Below, in pieces: positions 1-9,887 of a stretch of 36,162 nt of DNA. The stretch is from Candidatus Sulfotelmatobacter sp. Its GTDB lineage: Bacteria > Acidobacteriota > Terriglobia > Terriglobales > Acidobacteriaceae. The DNA is taken from the NCBI GenBank assembly GCA_030038125.1, contig JASHPL010000359.1, forward strand, positions 1 through 36,162, written 5' to 3'. The position numbers and the translations under genes are program-made. Positions within the stretch are counted from its first letter, which is position 1. Each line of letters begins with the position of its first letter. The notes under the pieces were generated by a model. The model worked only from the letters and a program-made list of their open reading frames with translations. It searched no databases and had not been told where the DNA came from.

Positions 1-153
1 CTGAGGCAGGGGGTAGGTGTCAGGGACTAGGGTCGAAAAAGCCAATCCATTTGGAGGCTGCCGATACCCTCTTGTGATTCCGTTTATGCTCTGATCACTG
101 AGGCATCGTCCATAGTTGCAGTCGCTGAAGGCTGACCGTGTGATCGCTGCTCT

Positions 154-1641
154 CTAACCCCGAGCGCTTACTCTCGCCATTTCCACCGCCTTGAGCAGCG
201 CCTGGGCTTTGTTCATCGATTCCTGAAATTCAGTGGCGGGATCGGAGTCGGCCACGATTCCAGCTCCCGCCTGCAAATAGGCTTTTTCTCCCTGCATGAG
301 CAAGGTGCGAATGCCGATACACGAATCCAGATTTCCCGCGAAATCGGCGTACAGGATCGATCCACCGTAGACTCCGCGCCGGGTGGGCTCCAGTTCTTCG
401 ATGATCTGCATGGCTCGCACCTTGGGGGCGCCGCTGAGCGTCCCGGCGGGAAAGCAGGCGGCGAAAGCATCGAGCGCGTCAAGATCTTTGCGCAGCCTGC
501 CTTCCAGCGCTGAGACCAGATGCATGACGTGGGAGTAGTGCTCGACGTACATCAGGTCTTTGACCTTTACCGAGCCATAATCGCTGACGCGACCCAGATC
601 GTTGCGGCCCAGATCGACGAGCATGACGTGCTCGGCGCGCTCTTTTTCGTCGTTGCGCATGAGTTGCTCGAGGCGCGCATCCTCCGCTTCGTCCTGCCCG
701 CGCGGATGCGTGCCCGCGATGGGACGATATTCCAGCTTGCGGCCGGTCACGCGCACCAGCATCTCGGGAGAGGAGCCAAGAATGTGGGTCGAATCCATTT
801 GCAGAAAATAGAGATAGGGCGAGGGATTCACCTGGCGCAGGGAGCGGTAGAGATCGAAGGGCGCGACGTCAGGAGTGAAATCGAGACGTTGGGAGAGTAC
901 GACCTGAAAGATGTCGCCGGCAGCGATGTATTCTTTGCAGCGCTCCACCCCGCGCAGGAAATCTTTACGCCTCGTGCCGGCGTGGAGTTGGAGTTTGGGC
1001 ACGGGGCGCGCGGCAGACTTCCGCCATAGGACCGAACTGAGCCCGGTGGCCAGTTTGCGCTCCAGCGACCCGATGTCGCGAAGCGCGCGATCATAAGCGC
1101 GGCGGGGGTTCTCGCGCGATACATCGGCCGTGGCCACGATGTGAATCTGGTGCCGCAGGTGATCGAAAGCCAGGAGGCGATCGAAGAACATCAGTTCGGC
1201 ATCGGGCAAGGACAAATCGTCTTTGGCCCGATCGCCAATGTTTTCCAGTTGCCGCACGACGTCATAGGCGAAATAGCCGACGGCTCCGGCGGTAAAGGGA
1301 GGCAGTCCGGGCACGGTGGCGGGATGATGCTCGCGCAAAAGACGCTTCACGAGTTCGAAGACGTTTTCCCGCAGAACTTCACGCCGGCTGCCACGCCGAA
1401 TCTCGACCCTCCCCTCGCGCGCCTTCACGCGCATGTAGGGCTGGGCGCCAAGAAAGGTGTAGCGTCCGATCTGCTCGCCGCGCTCAACGGATTCGAGCAA
1501 GAAGGCGTACTTTTCTTTCTGGGCGATAGCAAGAAATGCGGAAACCGGAGTCAGCAAGTCCGCGCTTACTGACTTCACCACCGGAATGAGGGTGGCCTCG
1601 CGGGCGAGATGAGAAAACTGTTTGAAGTCGGGCTGAAGCAT
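154..1641 (-). CDS. trpE: Anthranilate synthase component I
   Basis: TrpE converts chorismate and ammonia to anthranilate, the first committed step of tryptophan synthesis, normally with the glutaminase subunit TrpG. The 495-residue length is usual for the family. An N-terminal domain carries an LLES motif at residues 48-51, the element whose Ser belongs to the tryptophan feedback site in studied TrpE proteins, so the enzyme is probably feedback-inhibited. The C-terminal chorismate-binding domain has the expected signatures RPIAGTHPRG, VDLGRNDLGRV, FPAGTLSGAPK and a GIVADSDPATEF end. These separate it from PabB only moderately; the LLES element favours TrpE. No trpG, trpD or trpC is seen, but the gene reads toward the left edge, where they could lie. 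The ATG start has no strong Shine-Dalgarno. It is divergent from the hydrolase at 1906. Confidence 0.95.
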   Translation of the reverse strand: MLQPDFKQFSHLAREATLIPVVKSVSADLLTPVSAFLAIAQKEKYAFLLESVERGEQIGRYTFLGAQPYMRVKAREGRVEIRRGSRREVLRENVFELVKRLLREHHPATVPGLPPFTAGAVGYFAYDVVRQLENIGDRAKDDLSLPDAELMFFDRLLAFDHLRHQIHIVATADVSRENPRRAYDRALRDIGSLERKLATGLSSVLWRKSAARPVPKLQLHAGTRRKDFLRGVERCKEYIAAGDIFQVVLSQRLDFTPDVAPFDLYRSLRQVNPSPYLYFLQMDSTHILGSSPEMLVRVTGRKLEYRPIAGTHPRGQDEAEDARLEQLMRNDEKERAEHVMLVDLGRNDLGRVSDYGSVKVKDLMYVEHYSHVMHLVSALEGRLRKDLDALDAFAACFPAGTLSGAPKVRAMQIIEELEPTRRGVYGGSILYADFAGNLDSCIGIRTLLMQGEKAYLQAGAGIVADSDPATEFQESMNKAQALLKAVEMARVSARG

Positions 1642-1652
1642 AGTCGAGGAAC

Positions 1653-1740
1653 CGCTGGGTGCGGGGTTTTCATTATAGAGACTTGCGAGGAGGTTGGGAG
1701 AAATCTGGACTGTGGGAACCCAGCGCCGATGGGACGCTGG
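1653..1740 (-). promoter_or_regulatory. trpE upstream region: TATAAT box and nested inverted repeats
   Basis: On the minus strand a perfect TATAAT lies at 1672-1677, predicting a start near 1665 and a short trpE leader of about 24 nt; the -35 region is poor. The box is flanked by a perfect 8-bp inverted repeat, ACCCAGCG (1718-1725) and CGCTGGGT (1653-1660). The outer arm can also pair with CGCTGG at 1735-1740. If transcription starts further upstream, these three segments would give mutually exclusive hairpins; if it starts at the TATAAT, the repeats could be repressor half-sites. No Trp-codon-rich leader peptide is present. The assignment is inference. Confidence 0.35.
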
Positions 1741-1773
1741 CGGGGGAATTGCGGCTCACCCACACAGAACTTT

Positions 1774-1818
1774 GGTCACCTTGTGGTCACACCGCAGGCG
1801 CGTAAGAATGAAGGTCAC
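1774..1818. repeat. Three GGTCAC direct repeats between divergent genes
   Basis: GGTCAC occurs at 1774-1779, 1785-1790 and 1813-1818. The first two are 11 bp apart, one helical turn. They sit in the intergenic region between trpE (-) and the MBL hydrolase (+), so they could bind a regulator of either gene. Chance occurrence is not excluded. Confidence 0.3.
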
Positions 1819-1905
1819 TCTGGACATTTTGCGCAGTTTGCCGCTCTCGGAGGGCAGAAGCAGCAGTAAACGCAAGCCTTGCACAAATCGGAAGCGCCGG
1901 AATCT

Positions 1906-2760
1906 ATGCGAGTTAAGTTCTGGGGTGTACGTGGTTCTACGCCCGCGCCACAACCCGAAAACATGCGCTACGGGGGCAATACCTCGTGCGTGGAAGTTCG
2001 CATGGGCGAGCGCATCTACATCTTCGATTGTGGCACTGGATTTCGTGTTCTCGGCCACGCGCTGGAACGGGAATTTGGCGATCGGCCGTTCTCAGCCCAC
2101 GTCTTCGTTTCTCATTTTCACTGGGACCACATTCAGGGCATGCCCTTCTTCCGTCCGCTTTATGACAGCCCGAACAGCCGATTTTACTTTCACTCCTCGG
2201 CCCGTACCCGCAGCCTCGAGCAGGTCATGGCGGAACAGATGGCCTCACCGTACTTCCCAGTGAACCTCGATCAAATGAAGGCAAGGCGCCGTTTTTACGA
2301 TATCGACAAGGGTTCGATCGACATGGAGGACGGAATCAAGATAAAAACGGCGTATCTGAACCATCCGCAAGGATGCATGGGATTTCGCCTGGAAACGAAA
2401 GAAGGAGTGCTCGTGTACGCGACCGACAACGAACCCGGCGATGTCGATTTCGACAAAGCTGTGCGCAAGCTGGCCGAGGGAGCCGACCTCCTGATCTACG
2501 ACGCGCAATACCTGCCAGAAGAGTATGCTGCCCGTCGCCGCGGCTGGGGACACAGTCACTGGCGCGAGGCCGTCAACGTTGTCATGGAAAGCGGGGCGAA
2601 AGAACTGATTCTGTATCATCACGATCCCGAGCATACCGACGAGATTGTCGATAAAGTGGTCGAGAACGCTCGCAATTATTATCCCAAGGTGCGGGCTGCT
2701 GCAGAAGGTATGGAAATTCAGCTGGGAGTCAAGGCTCAGGGCTCGGGGGCCAGTAGGTAA
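1906..2760 (+). CDS. MBL-fold metallo-hydrolase
   Basis: A 284-residue protein of the metallo-beta-lactamase fold. The zinc-binding motif HFHWDH is complete at residues 70-75. Further likely metal ligands are H153, D174 or D199, and histidines in the GHSHW (about 215-219) and YHHDPEH (about 237-243) segments. The N-terminus (VRGSTPAP, then RYGGNTSC) resembles the group annotated as PhnP-like or class II cAMP-phosphodiesterase-like hydrolases that act on phosphodiesters or cyclic nucleotides; the substrate cannot be told from sequence. There is no signal peptide, so it should be cytoplasmic. I chose the ATG at 1906; an in-frame TTG at 1879 would add nine residues with no homology value. It converges on glgB. 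Confidence 0.85.
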   Translation: MRVKFWGVRGSTPAPQPENMRYGGNTSCVEVRMGERIYIFDCGTGFRVLGHALEREFGDRPFSAHVFVSHFHWDHIQGMPFFRPLYDSPNSRFYFHSSARTRSLEQVMAEQMASPYFPVNLDQMKARRRFYDIDKGSIDMEDGIKIKTAYLNHPQGCMGFRLETKEGVLVYATDNEPGDVDFDKAVRKLAEGADLLIYDAQYLPEEYAARRRGWGHSHWREAVNVVMESGAKELILYHHDPEHTDEIVDKVVENARNYYPKVRAAAEGMEIQLGVKAQGSGASR

Positions 2761-2827
2761 TCGAGGGATGAAGCAGTGCTTCGCGCGGACAGCGGGGCTG
2801 TGCCGTATAGGCGAACAGAAAATGGTT

Positions 2828-4744
2828 CTAGCTGGCTTTGAAAAACAGCGCTCCCAGAGGCGGCAAAGTCAATTTCAACGAATAGGGCCGGCCATGGACG
2901 GGCAGCGTCTCAGCCTGGACTCCACCCAGATTGCCCACGCCGCTGCCGCCATATTCGCGGGCGTCGCTGTTGAGCAATTCACGCCAGTATCCGCCATGAG
3001 GAACCCCGATCCGATAGCCCGACCGCGGCACCGGTGTGAAATTGCAAACGGCCAGGATCGTCTCTTGCGGGGACTCGCTTTTGCGCAGTAGTGAGATCGT
3101 GCTCGCCACGCTATCGTTGACATCCACCCATTCGAATCCCGCAGGATCGTTATCGAGAACGTGCATGGCAGGTTCGGCGCGGTAGAAACGGTTCAACTGC
3201 TCCATCCAAGCCTGCATGCCGCGATGATTGGGATACTGCAGGACGTGCCATTCCAGGCTTTGATCGTGCGCCCACTCGCGCACCTGGCCGAATTCGCCGC
3301 CCATGAAGAGCAGTTTCTTGCCCGGTTGGGCATACATATAGGCGAACAATAAGCGCAGGTTGGCAAAGCGCTGCCACTCATCGCCGGGCATTTTGCCAAT
3401 CAGCGATCCCTTGCCATGGACGACTTCGTCGTGTGAAAGCGGCAGCACAAAATTTTCGTGCCACGAGTACAGCATGCGAAAGGTGAGCAGGTTGTGGTGG
3501 TATTTGCGATGGATGGGATCGTTCTGGAAATACTTGAGCGTGTCGTGCATCCAACCCATATCCCACTTTTCGCCGAAACCGAGACCACCGACGTAGAGCG
3601 GCCTTGAAACCATCGGCCAGGCAGTCGATTCTTCGGCCACGGTCTGAATGTCAGGATGCTCCTTGTAGGCTTCCTGATTAAATCGGCGCAGAAAGTCGAT
3701 GGCATCGAGATTTTCGCGGCCGCCGTATTTATTGGGAATCCACTCCCCTTGTTTGCGCGAATAATCGAGATAGAGCATGGAGGCGACTGCATCGACGCGC
3801 AGCCCATCGACGTGATACTTGTCGAGCCAGAACATGGCGCTCGACATGAGAAAGCTGCGCACTTCGGCGCGGCCGTAATTGAAAATGTGCGTCTTCCAGT
3901 CGGGATGAAATCCCTGGCGCGAGTCCGCATGCTCGTATAGATGTGTGCCGTCGAAATAGGCAAGGCCGTGGGCGTCGGAGGGAAAATGCGATGGCACCCA
4001 GTCGAGAATCACGCCGATCCCGTGCTGGTGGAGATAGTCGACCAGATACATAAAATCCTGCGGCGTGCCGTAGCGGGCAGTGGGCGCAAAATAGCCGGTG
4101 GTTTGATATCCCCAGGAACCGTAGAACGGATGTTCCATGACCGGCAGGAACTCGACGTGCGTAAAACCCATCTGGCCCACGTATTCGGCCAAACGAGGCG
4201 CGGTTTCGCGATAGGTGAGGGGGCGATTATGCTCTTCGGGAACGCGCATCCATGAGCCGAGATGCACCTCGTAGATCGCTTGAGGCGCGCGCAGCGAATT
4301 GCGCGCAGCGCGCTTTTGCATCCACTCGTGATCGCTCCATTCGTAGTTGAGATCCCAGACAACCGAAGCCGTTCGGGGAGGTTTTTCGTTCCAGAAGGCA
4401 ACCGGATCGGCTTTATCGATGCGGTATCCGTGCTGCTGCGACTCGATGTGAAATTTGTAAAGCGCTCCCCGATTGGCGCCGGGAACGAAACCCTCCCATA
4501 CGCCCGAAGAGGCGCGTGGCTCCAGATAGTTGATCTTCGGATCCCATCGATTAAAGCCGCCTACCACTGACACGGTACGCGCATTCGGGGCCCAAACACT
4601 GAAGATGGCGCCCGGCTGACCGTTGTACTCAGCCAGATGCGCGCCTATCTTGTCGTAAATGCGGTAATTGCTGCCCTCGTTATAGAGATAGAGGTCTTGA
4701 TCGGTAAGCAGGTGGGGCGTGGCGGCGACAGTTTCGGGACTCAT
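2828..4744 (-). CDS. glgB: 1,4-alpha-glucan branching enzyme
   Basis: GlgB makes alpha-1,6 branches in glycogen by cutting and transferring alpha-1,4-glucan chains. The 638-residue protein has an N-terminal CBM48/E-set domain (about 30-125), a GH13 barrel and a C-terminal beta domain. The GH13 catalytic residues are all visible: nucleophile D318 in [10 protein letters not shown], acid/base E371 in AEEST, and the transition-state Asp D439 in [12 protein letters not shown]. Their spacing equals that of the E. coli enzyme (D405/E458/D526). The start is the ATG at 4744, with GGAAG just upstream. An open frame continues to 5014, but it would overlap the permease and has no homology. The upstream permease is on the same strand 169 bp away. 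The GH57 gene at 7488 makes a glucan-metabolism context. Confidence 0.95.
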   Translation of the reverse strand: MSPETVAATPHLLTDQDLYLYNEGSNYRIYDKIGAHLAEYNGQPGAIFSVWAPNARTVSVVGGFNRWDPKINYLEPRASSGVWEGFVPGANRGALYKFHIESQQHGYRIDKADPVAFWNEKPPRTASVVWDLNYEWSDHEWMQKRAARNSLRAPQAIYEVHLGSWMRVPEEHNRPLTYRETAPRLAEYVGQMGFTHVEFLPVMEHPFYGSWGYQTTGYFAPTARYGTPQDFMYLVDYLHQHGIGVILDWVPSHFPSDAHGLAYFDGTHLYEHADSRQGFHPDWKTHIFNYGRAEVRSFLMSSAMFWLDKYHVDGLRVDAVASMLYLDYSRKQGEWIPNKYGGRENLDAIDFLRRFNQEAYKEHPDIQTVAEESTAWPMVSRPLYVGGLGFGEKWDMGWMHDTLKYFQNDPIHRKYHHNLLTFRMLYSWHENFVLPLSHDEVVHGKGSLIGKMPGDEWQRFANLRLLFAYMYAQPGKKLLFMGGEFGQVREWAHDQSLEWHVLQYPNHRGMQAWMEQLNRFYRAEPAMHVLDNDPAGFEWVDVNDSVASTISLLRKSESPQETILAVCNFTPVPRSGYRIGVPHGGYWRELLNSDAREYGGSGVGNLGGVQAETLPVHGRPYSLKLTLPPLGALFFKAS

Positions 4745-4913
4745 GATCTTCCGTAGAGATTTAGTGTACCGGAAGAGGCAAAAGGTTTTCAGGCGGTGAC
4801 CGTAGAGGGGGTTCACAACCGAGGCACGAAGGCCACAAGGGAAAGGCGAGTTTTCGAGCTTTTGGCCCTGGTGTTCCTCGTCGTCGCCGATCTCAGGAAG
4901 GCGCCGACTCTCC

Positions 4914-7328
4914 TCACCGCAGCGCTTCGACGGGATCAACCTTCGTGGCGCGCCGCGCCGGCAGGTAACTGGCGAGCAAAGCGATTCCGAGGAACAGGAA
5001 TGGCGTAAGAACAAACGTCAATACGTCGTGCGCGCCGACTTTATAGAGCAGGGTCGACATCAGTCGGGTCAGAAAGAGGGCGGCGATCAAGCCGATGGCA
5101 ACTCCTATTGCCGCGAGTGTGAGTCCTTGACCCACGACTAAGGCCAGGATGTCGGCCCGTTCAGCGCCGAGCGCCAGACGGATACCGAATTCCTGCCGAC
5201 GCTGCGCCACTGAATAGGAGAGCACGCCGTAGATGCCGATCAGGGCAAGCGCGAGAGCAGTCGCGGAAAAAACACTGAGCAGCAGCATGGTGAAGCGTGG
5301 CTCCGAGCGCGAATCGTTCATGAGGTCGTTAACGGTTTGAATTTTGGTAACAGGCTGGTCGGCGTCGAGGGCGCTGATTTGCGCGCGCACAGCGGAAATC
5401 ATGGTGGCCGGCGGCACCGCGGTGCGAATTAGCAGATTCATATCACCCCAGGGCAGCTGCGGAAACGGGAGATAGAGTTGCGGCTGCGGGTCCGGCTCCA
5501 GGCCTTTGTTCTTGATGTCGCCCGCGACCCCTACGATTTCAGCCGGCGCGAAACGGCCCACGATGATGTGCTTCCCGATGGGATTCTGATTGGGCCAGAA
5601 CTGGCGGGCCAGGGCTTCATTTGCGATCACGACTTTGGGCGCCTGAGCATTATCGGCAGCGGTGAATAAGCGGCCGGCGCGCAGCGGAACGCGGAGTGTT
5701 CCGAACCACTGTGGACTGACGGCCTCAACGTCGACAAACGGACGCTGCGACAAAGGCACGTCGGGCTGGCCTTCGGGCAACACCGGAGCGATGCGGATGA
5801 AGTGCAGCGGTAAGGTTGCCGAGGTCGCGGCATCGCGCACGCCCGGAAGCGCGGAGACGCGGCGCAGGACTTCGTCGAAAAAGGCGATCTGCTGGTCCGG
5901 TTTCGCGTATTTCACGGTGGGCAGCGAGATGTTCATGGTGAGGACGTTTTCGGCGTCGAAGCCGGGATCGACGCGGAGTAATCGCACGAAGCTGCGCAGC
6001 AGCAGGCCGGAGGCAACGATAAGCAGCAGAGACAGCGCAACTTGACCGATCACGAGAAAATTTTTCATCTGCGCGCGCGTGGGGCCGAGCGAAATTCCGC
6101 GGCCTTCGTCGCGCAAAGAAGCGCTCGGATTCGACCATGCCAATTGCAAGGCAGGCACCATGCCGAAGAGGACGCCCGCGAGTACGGAGATGATCAGAGT
6201 AAACAACAGGACGCGGAAATCGAGACCGATTGGAATCTCCTGCGGGAGCTGAGTTGCGGCCCATGTGACCATGGCGCGAGTAGCGATCCAGCTCAGGCCG
6301 GTGCCGATCACTCCGGCCATGAGCGCGAGCAACAAACTCTCCGTCAAGAGCTGACAAATCAGCGTGATGCGGCTGGCGCCGAGCGCGGTGCGCACGGCGA
6401 TTTCCCGCCTGCGAGCGAGCGCGCGAGAAAGCAAAAGGCTGGCTACGTTGGCGCAAGCGATCAGGAGCACAACTGCGACGGCTGCGGAGAGGATCAGCAC
6501 CTTGCTGCGCGTGTCGCCGACCACGAGATCGCGAAGCGGCTCCGCGACCATCTTCATATTGGGATCGGAGTCCGGTGCGGAAGGATTCTGTTCTCGATAG
6601 CGCTGGCTGAGCAGCGCCAACTCAGCATTGGCTTGCGCAAGAGTGACTCCCGGACGAAGGCGGGCCAGGATCGACAAATATCCGACGCCCAGGCGCAAAC
6701 GCGCGGTCGGCATCAGCGAGAACTCGAAGTAACGGGGTGTCCAGATATCAACTGGGCCAACGAAAGGGAAGCGTGCGTTGGCGGGCAGCACGCCGACGAT
6801 CGTATACGGCGTCTCATCGAGCGTGACCACCTGACCAATGATCTTAGGGTCAGCGTGGAAACGAGTGCGCCACATGGCATTGGTGAGCATGACGACCGGC
6901 TTGCCTTCGGGCCGTCCTTCTTCGTCGGTGAAGACGCGGCCCAGCTCAGGCTTCACTCCGAGCATTGTGAAAAAGCTTGGAGAGACGCGTGCGATTGGGA
7001 CTTGGATCGGTTCTGCGGAGCGGGTCAGGTTCAGATTGTCATTCGTCCACACGGCCACTGACTCGAACGACTGGCTGAAGTCGCGGACCAATTCGTAACG
7101 CATCAGGGTGCTCGGACGATCCTCGCTATTCTCGCGACCCGTCAACCCCACGAGCTGCTGTGCGTCCCGGTAAGGAAATGGCCGCAGCAGCAGCGCGCTG
7201 GTCACAGTGAAAATAGAGGTGTTGGCGCTGATACCGAGCGCGAGCGTCAGGATCGCAACCAAGGTGAACCCGGGATTCCTGGTGAGCAGGCGTGCGCCGA
7301 ACTGAAGGTTGCGAACGAGCGAGTGCAT
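4914..7328 (-). CDS. MacB/FtsX-type ABC permease, acidobacterial orphan (ADOP) type
   Basis: An 804-residue membrane protein made of two MacB/FtsX modules. Each has a TM segment followed by a large periplasmic MacB_PCD-like domain and an FtsX core of three TM helices. The N-terminus ([11 protein letters not shown], then a TM helix ending [16 protein letters not shown]) and the repeated core (second copy around [14 protein letters not shown], then [15 protein letters not shown] at the end) match the acidobacterial duplicated orphan permease family. These proteins carry both permease halves on one chain and are usually encoded without an ATPase, as here. The role is unknown; related MacB-like proteins act as mechanotransmitters moving envelope or secreted substrates. 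The start at ATG 7328 removes a 46-residue extension lacking family character. No PadR-like regulator is adjacent. Confidence 0.9.
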   Translation of the reverse strand: MHSLVRNLQFGARLLTRNPGFTLVAILTLALGISANTSIFTVTSALLLRPFPYRDAQQLVGLTGRENSEDRPSTLMRYELVRDFSQSFESVAVWTNDNLNLTRSAEPIQVPIARVSPSFFTMLGVKPELGRVFTDEEGRPEGKPVVMLTNAMWRTRFHADPKIIGQVVTLDETPYTIVGVLPANARFPFVGPVDIWTPRYFEFSLMPTARLRLGVGYLSILARLRPGVTLAQANAELALLSQRYREQNPSAPDSDPNMKMVAEPLRDLVVGDTRSKVLILSAAVAVVLLIACANVASLLLSRALARRREIAVRTALGASRITLICQLLTESLLLALMAGVIGTGLSWIATRAMVTWAATQLPQEIPIGLDFRVLLFTLIISVLAGVLFGMVPALQLAWSNPSASLRDEGRGISLGPTRAQMKNFLVIGQVALSLLLIVASGLLLRSFVRLLRVDPGFDAENVLTMNISLPTVKYAKPDQQIAFFDEVLRRVSALPGVRDAATSATLPLHFIRIAPVLPEGQPDVPLSQRPFVDVEAVSPQWFGTLRVPLRAGRLFTAADNAQAPKVVIANEALARQFWPNQNPIGKHIIVGRFAPAEIVGVAGDIKNKGLEPDPQPQLYLPFPQLPWGDMNLLIRTAVPPATMISAVRAQISALDADQPVTKIQTVNDLMNDSRSEPRFTMLLLSVFSATALALALIGIYGVLSYSVAQRRQEFGIRLALGAERADILALVVGQGLTLAAIGVAIGLIAALFLTRLMSTLLYKVGAHDVLTFVLTPFLFLGIALLASYLPARRATKVDPVEALR

Positions 7329-7487
7329 GGAGGCGATTATATGAGAGAGGGTTCGGGCAGGGAGTTGCTGAACTAATTCGCTCCGAAATGCGGTTGGCGA
7401 GCGGATTGGCGGGCATGAGGTACGAACGACACGCGCCCAAATCCCAACCTGCGAAATCCCTTGCATGCTATTCTGGATTTTGCGGCC

Positions 7488-9752
7488 ATGGCTACGCTAC
7501 GGGTCATCCTGCTGTGGCATCAGCACCAGCCCTTCTACAAAGACCTGGTCACGGGCGAATATCGCCTGCCATGGGTGCGCCTGCACGCCCTCAAAGATTA
7601 TTACGGCATGGTGAAACTGCTGGACGAGTTTCCCAAGGTTCACCAAAATGTCAATCTGGTGCCGTCGCTGATGGCTCAGATTCAGGACTACGCCGCGGGC
7701 ACGGCGCAAGACCCGTTTCTCCGAGTTGCTTCCAAACCGGCAAAAGAGCTGTCCGAAGAAGAACGACGCTTCGCGCTGCAATATCTGTTTCAGGCGAATC
7801 CGCAGAACCTGATTGGGCGTTACCCGCGTTACCGCGAGCTGTGGGAGCGGTTTCGCGAACACGGAGATCATCCGGAACGCGCCGAACGGTATTTTCAGCC
7901 GCAGGATTTCACAGACCTGCAAGTGCTGTCGCAGATTGCCTGGTTCGATGAATTTTTTCTGGAGGAAAAGGACATTGCGGCTTTGGTCGCCAAAGGACGG
8001 AATTACTCGCTCGACGATCAGAAATTGGTGATCTCGCGGGAACGAGAACTGATTGGCAAAGTTCTCCCGGCCCATGCGGAAGCGGCAAAGAAGGGCTCGA
8101 TTGAGATTTCGGCGACACCGTTTTATCACCCCATTCTCCCGTTGGTGTGCGACACGCACGCGGGAGCCGTTTCGTCGGGGGGATTGCCGCTGCCTCAGCA
8201 TCGTTTCCGGCATCCTGAAGATGCGCGCGAGCAACTCACGCGCGCGCTCGATCTGCACCAGGAAGTTTTCGGAGCGCGACCGACAGGCCTGTGGCCTTCG
8301 GAAGGAAGTGTCTCGGAAGAGGTTCTAGCGATTGCCAACAGCCTCGGCATCCAGTGGATGGCCACCGACGAAGGCGTGCTGGGTCGCAGCACCGGTGTCT
8401 TCTTCGCTCGTGATGGCAACGGCCGCTTGCCGGCAAATCTTGGGGAGCGGCTTTACAACATTCATCGCTACGAAAAGGGCTCGACCACAATGCACATTGT
8501 GTTTCGCGATCACACGATTTCCGATCTGATCGGATTCGTGTACGCGGGGATGCCTCCGGCAGACGCGGCACAGCATCTGCTCAATAGCATCAAGGAAGCG
8601 GCCAAGCCGGTGCTGGATAAAGGACGCGACGCCGTGGTCTCAATTATTCTCGATGGCGAAAATGCCTGGGAGTACTATCCGAAATCGGGCCGGGAGTTTC
8701 TGCGCCGTTTCTACGATGCCTTGTCGCGCGAGCCTGGCCTTGAGTCCGTGACGATCTCAGAAGCAATCGCCCGGCACAAAGATTTCGGAAAGATGACCTC
8801 GCTGGTTCCAGGATCGTGGATCAACGCCAATTTCAACGTCTGGATCGGCGCTCCGGAAGACAACCGGGCTTGGGACTACTTGCACCATGCGCGCGAGTTT
8901 TACGCCCAGAATGCGGCAAGGGCCAGCGATGGCCAACGCCAACTGGCCTTCGATGAAATTCTGATCTCCGAGGGCAGTGATTGGAACTGGTGGTATGGTC
9001 CCGAGCATCATTCGGCCAACGATCGCGATTTCGACGAACTGTACCGAAAGCATTTGTCGAATGTGTATCAGGCGCTGGGCGCGGTTCCGCCAGACTATCT
9101 GGCGCAGCCCATCACCGGCGCGGAGGTGCGGCCATCGTTCGTGCCGCAGACGGCATATATCCATCCGCGCATCAGCGGAGACAAGGTGCGATATTTCGAA
9201 TGGATGGGAGCGGCGGCTTACACGGCCGACCATCGCGCTGGCTCGATGCATGGCAAGCAGTTTCTGCTGGATGCGGTTTACGCAGGCATCGATGCGACTC
9301 ACCTTTTCGGACGCTTAGATTTTAAAGAGAAAACTCCGCAGACGGATTTCCAGATCGTGGTCAATGTCGAATCCTGGGCGACGGGCGATACTCGTGCGCG
9401 CCGTACTTTGCGTATTGACGCCTCGGGGCACGATCATCGGCTGAAGGACTGGAAGATTGAGAACAATGAAGCGCGGATCTTAGCCTCATCTTCCAAAGCC
9501 GACGAGAACGTCAAGCTGGCGCTGCTGCGAAATTTCGAATTCAAATTGCCGCTGAGCTGGCTGCTGGCGCTTCCGAATCCGCTGCCGGCTGGGGGTGCGG
9601 AAGGCAAGGCCGTGGTGAATGCGAGCGCCACCAATAAGCTGCGTCTCCGTTACAGCCTTTGGCAGAATCGGCTTCCGGTAGATTCCCTGCCGCTGGAAGG
9701 CTGGATTGAGTTGCAAGTCGTCAGCGAAGGCGATCTGCTGTTCGGAGCGTGA
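7488..9752 (+). CDS. Glycoside hydrolase family 57 (alpha-glucan-active)
   Basis: A 754-residue GH57 protein. The family's first conserved motif appears at the N-terminus as LLWHQHQPFY (about residues 8-17). GLWPSEGS carries the predicted nucleophile E272, WMATDE follows, and ILDGENAWEYY carries the predicted acid/base D389. GH57 members include alpha-amylases, 4-alpha-glucanotransferases, amylopullulanases and branching enzymes. The long C-terminal half (a WNWWYGPEHHS segment, then a beta-rich domain) fits the large COG1449 group whose exact activity varies. There is no signal peptide, so it probably works on cytoplasmic glycogen or maltodextrin, matching glgB nearby. The start is ATG 7488; an in-frame upstream start at 7461 adds nine residues that do not look like family sequence. 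It is divergent from the permease. Confidence 0.88.
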   Translation: MATLRVILLWHQHQPFYKDLVTGEYRLPWVRLHALKDYYGMVKLLDEFPKVHQNVNLVPSLMAQIQDYAAGTAQDPFLRVASKPAKELSEEERRFALQYLFQANPQNLIGRYPRYRELWERFREHGDHPERAERYFQPQDFTDLQVLSQIAWFDEFFLEEKDIAALVAKGRNYSLDDQKLVISRERELIGKVLPAHAEAAKKGSIEISATPFYHPILPLVCDTHAGAVSSGGLPLPQHRFRHPEDAREQLTRALDLHQEVFGARPTGLWPSEGSVSEEVLAIANSLGIQWMATDEGVLGRSTGVFFARDGNGRLPANLGERLYNIHRYEKGSTTMHIVFRDHTISDLIGFVYAGMPPADAAQHLLNSIKEAAKPVLDKGRDAVVSIILDGENAWEYYPKSGREFLRRFYDALSREPGLESVTISEAIARHKDFGKMTSLVPGSWINANFNVWIGAPEDNRAWDYLHHAREFYAQNAARASDGQRQLAFDEILISEGSDWNWWYGPEHHSANDRDFDELYRKHLSNVYQALGAVPPDYLAQPITGAEVRPSFVPQTAYIHPRISGDKVRYFEWMGAAAYTADHRAGSMHGKQFLLDAVYAGIDATHLFGRLDFKEKTPQTDFQIVVNVESWATGDTRARRTLRIDASGHDHRLKDWKIENNEARILASSSKADENVKLALLRNFEFKLPLSWLLALPNPLPAGGAEGKAVVNASATNKLRLRYSLWQNRLPVDSLPLEGWIELQVVSEGDLLFGA

Positions 9753-9833
9753 GCGATAGTTCTAATCTCAAGGTCCGGGCCCGTTCGCACAAATGCATTC
9801 CGTCATGTCTGGCCGCCGGTCAAATCCATCTAC

Positions 9834-9867
9834 ACAAAACAAAAAAACCGGAGCTTTGTGGCTCCGG
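9834..9867 (-). terminator. Rho-independent terminator of the gene at 9888-10574
   Basis: On the minus strand a perfect 7-bp stem (CCGGAGC/GCTCCGG, 9848-9854 and 9861-9867) with a 6-nt loop is followed directly by seven T, then GTTTTGT. It lies about 20 bp past the stop codon at 9888. This is the clearest intrinsic terminator in the window. Confidence 0.85.
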
Positions 9868-9887
9868 TCTTTGCGAAGATAAGGTTT

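Noticed and set aside
1756-1871. Possible trp leader peptide upstream of trpE.
   Set aside because: The only short minus-strand frame with an ATG here (about 23 codons) contains no Trp codon, so classical attenuation is not supported.
4745-5014. N-terminal extension of glgB.
   Set aside because: It overlaps the end of the permease gene and has no branching-enzyme character; the ATG at 4744 has a ribosome-binding site.
6042-7061. Long plus-strand frame of 339 residues opposite the permease.
   Set aside because: It is an antisense shadow: His/Gln/Arg-rich composition, no recognisable domain, fully within the permease gene.
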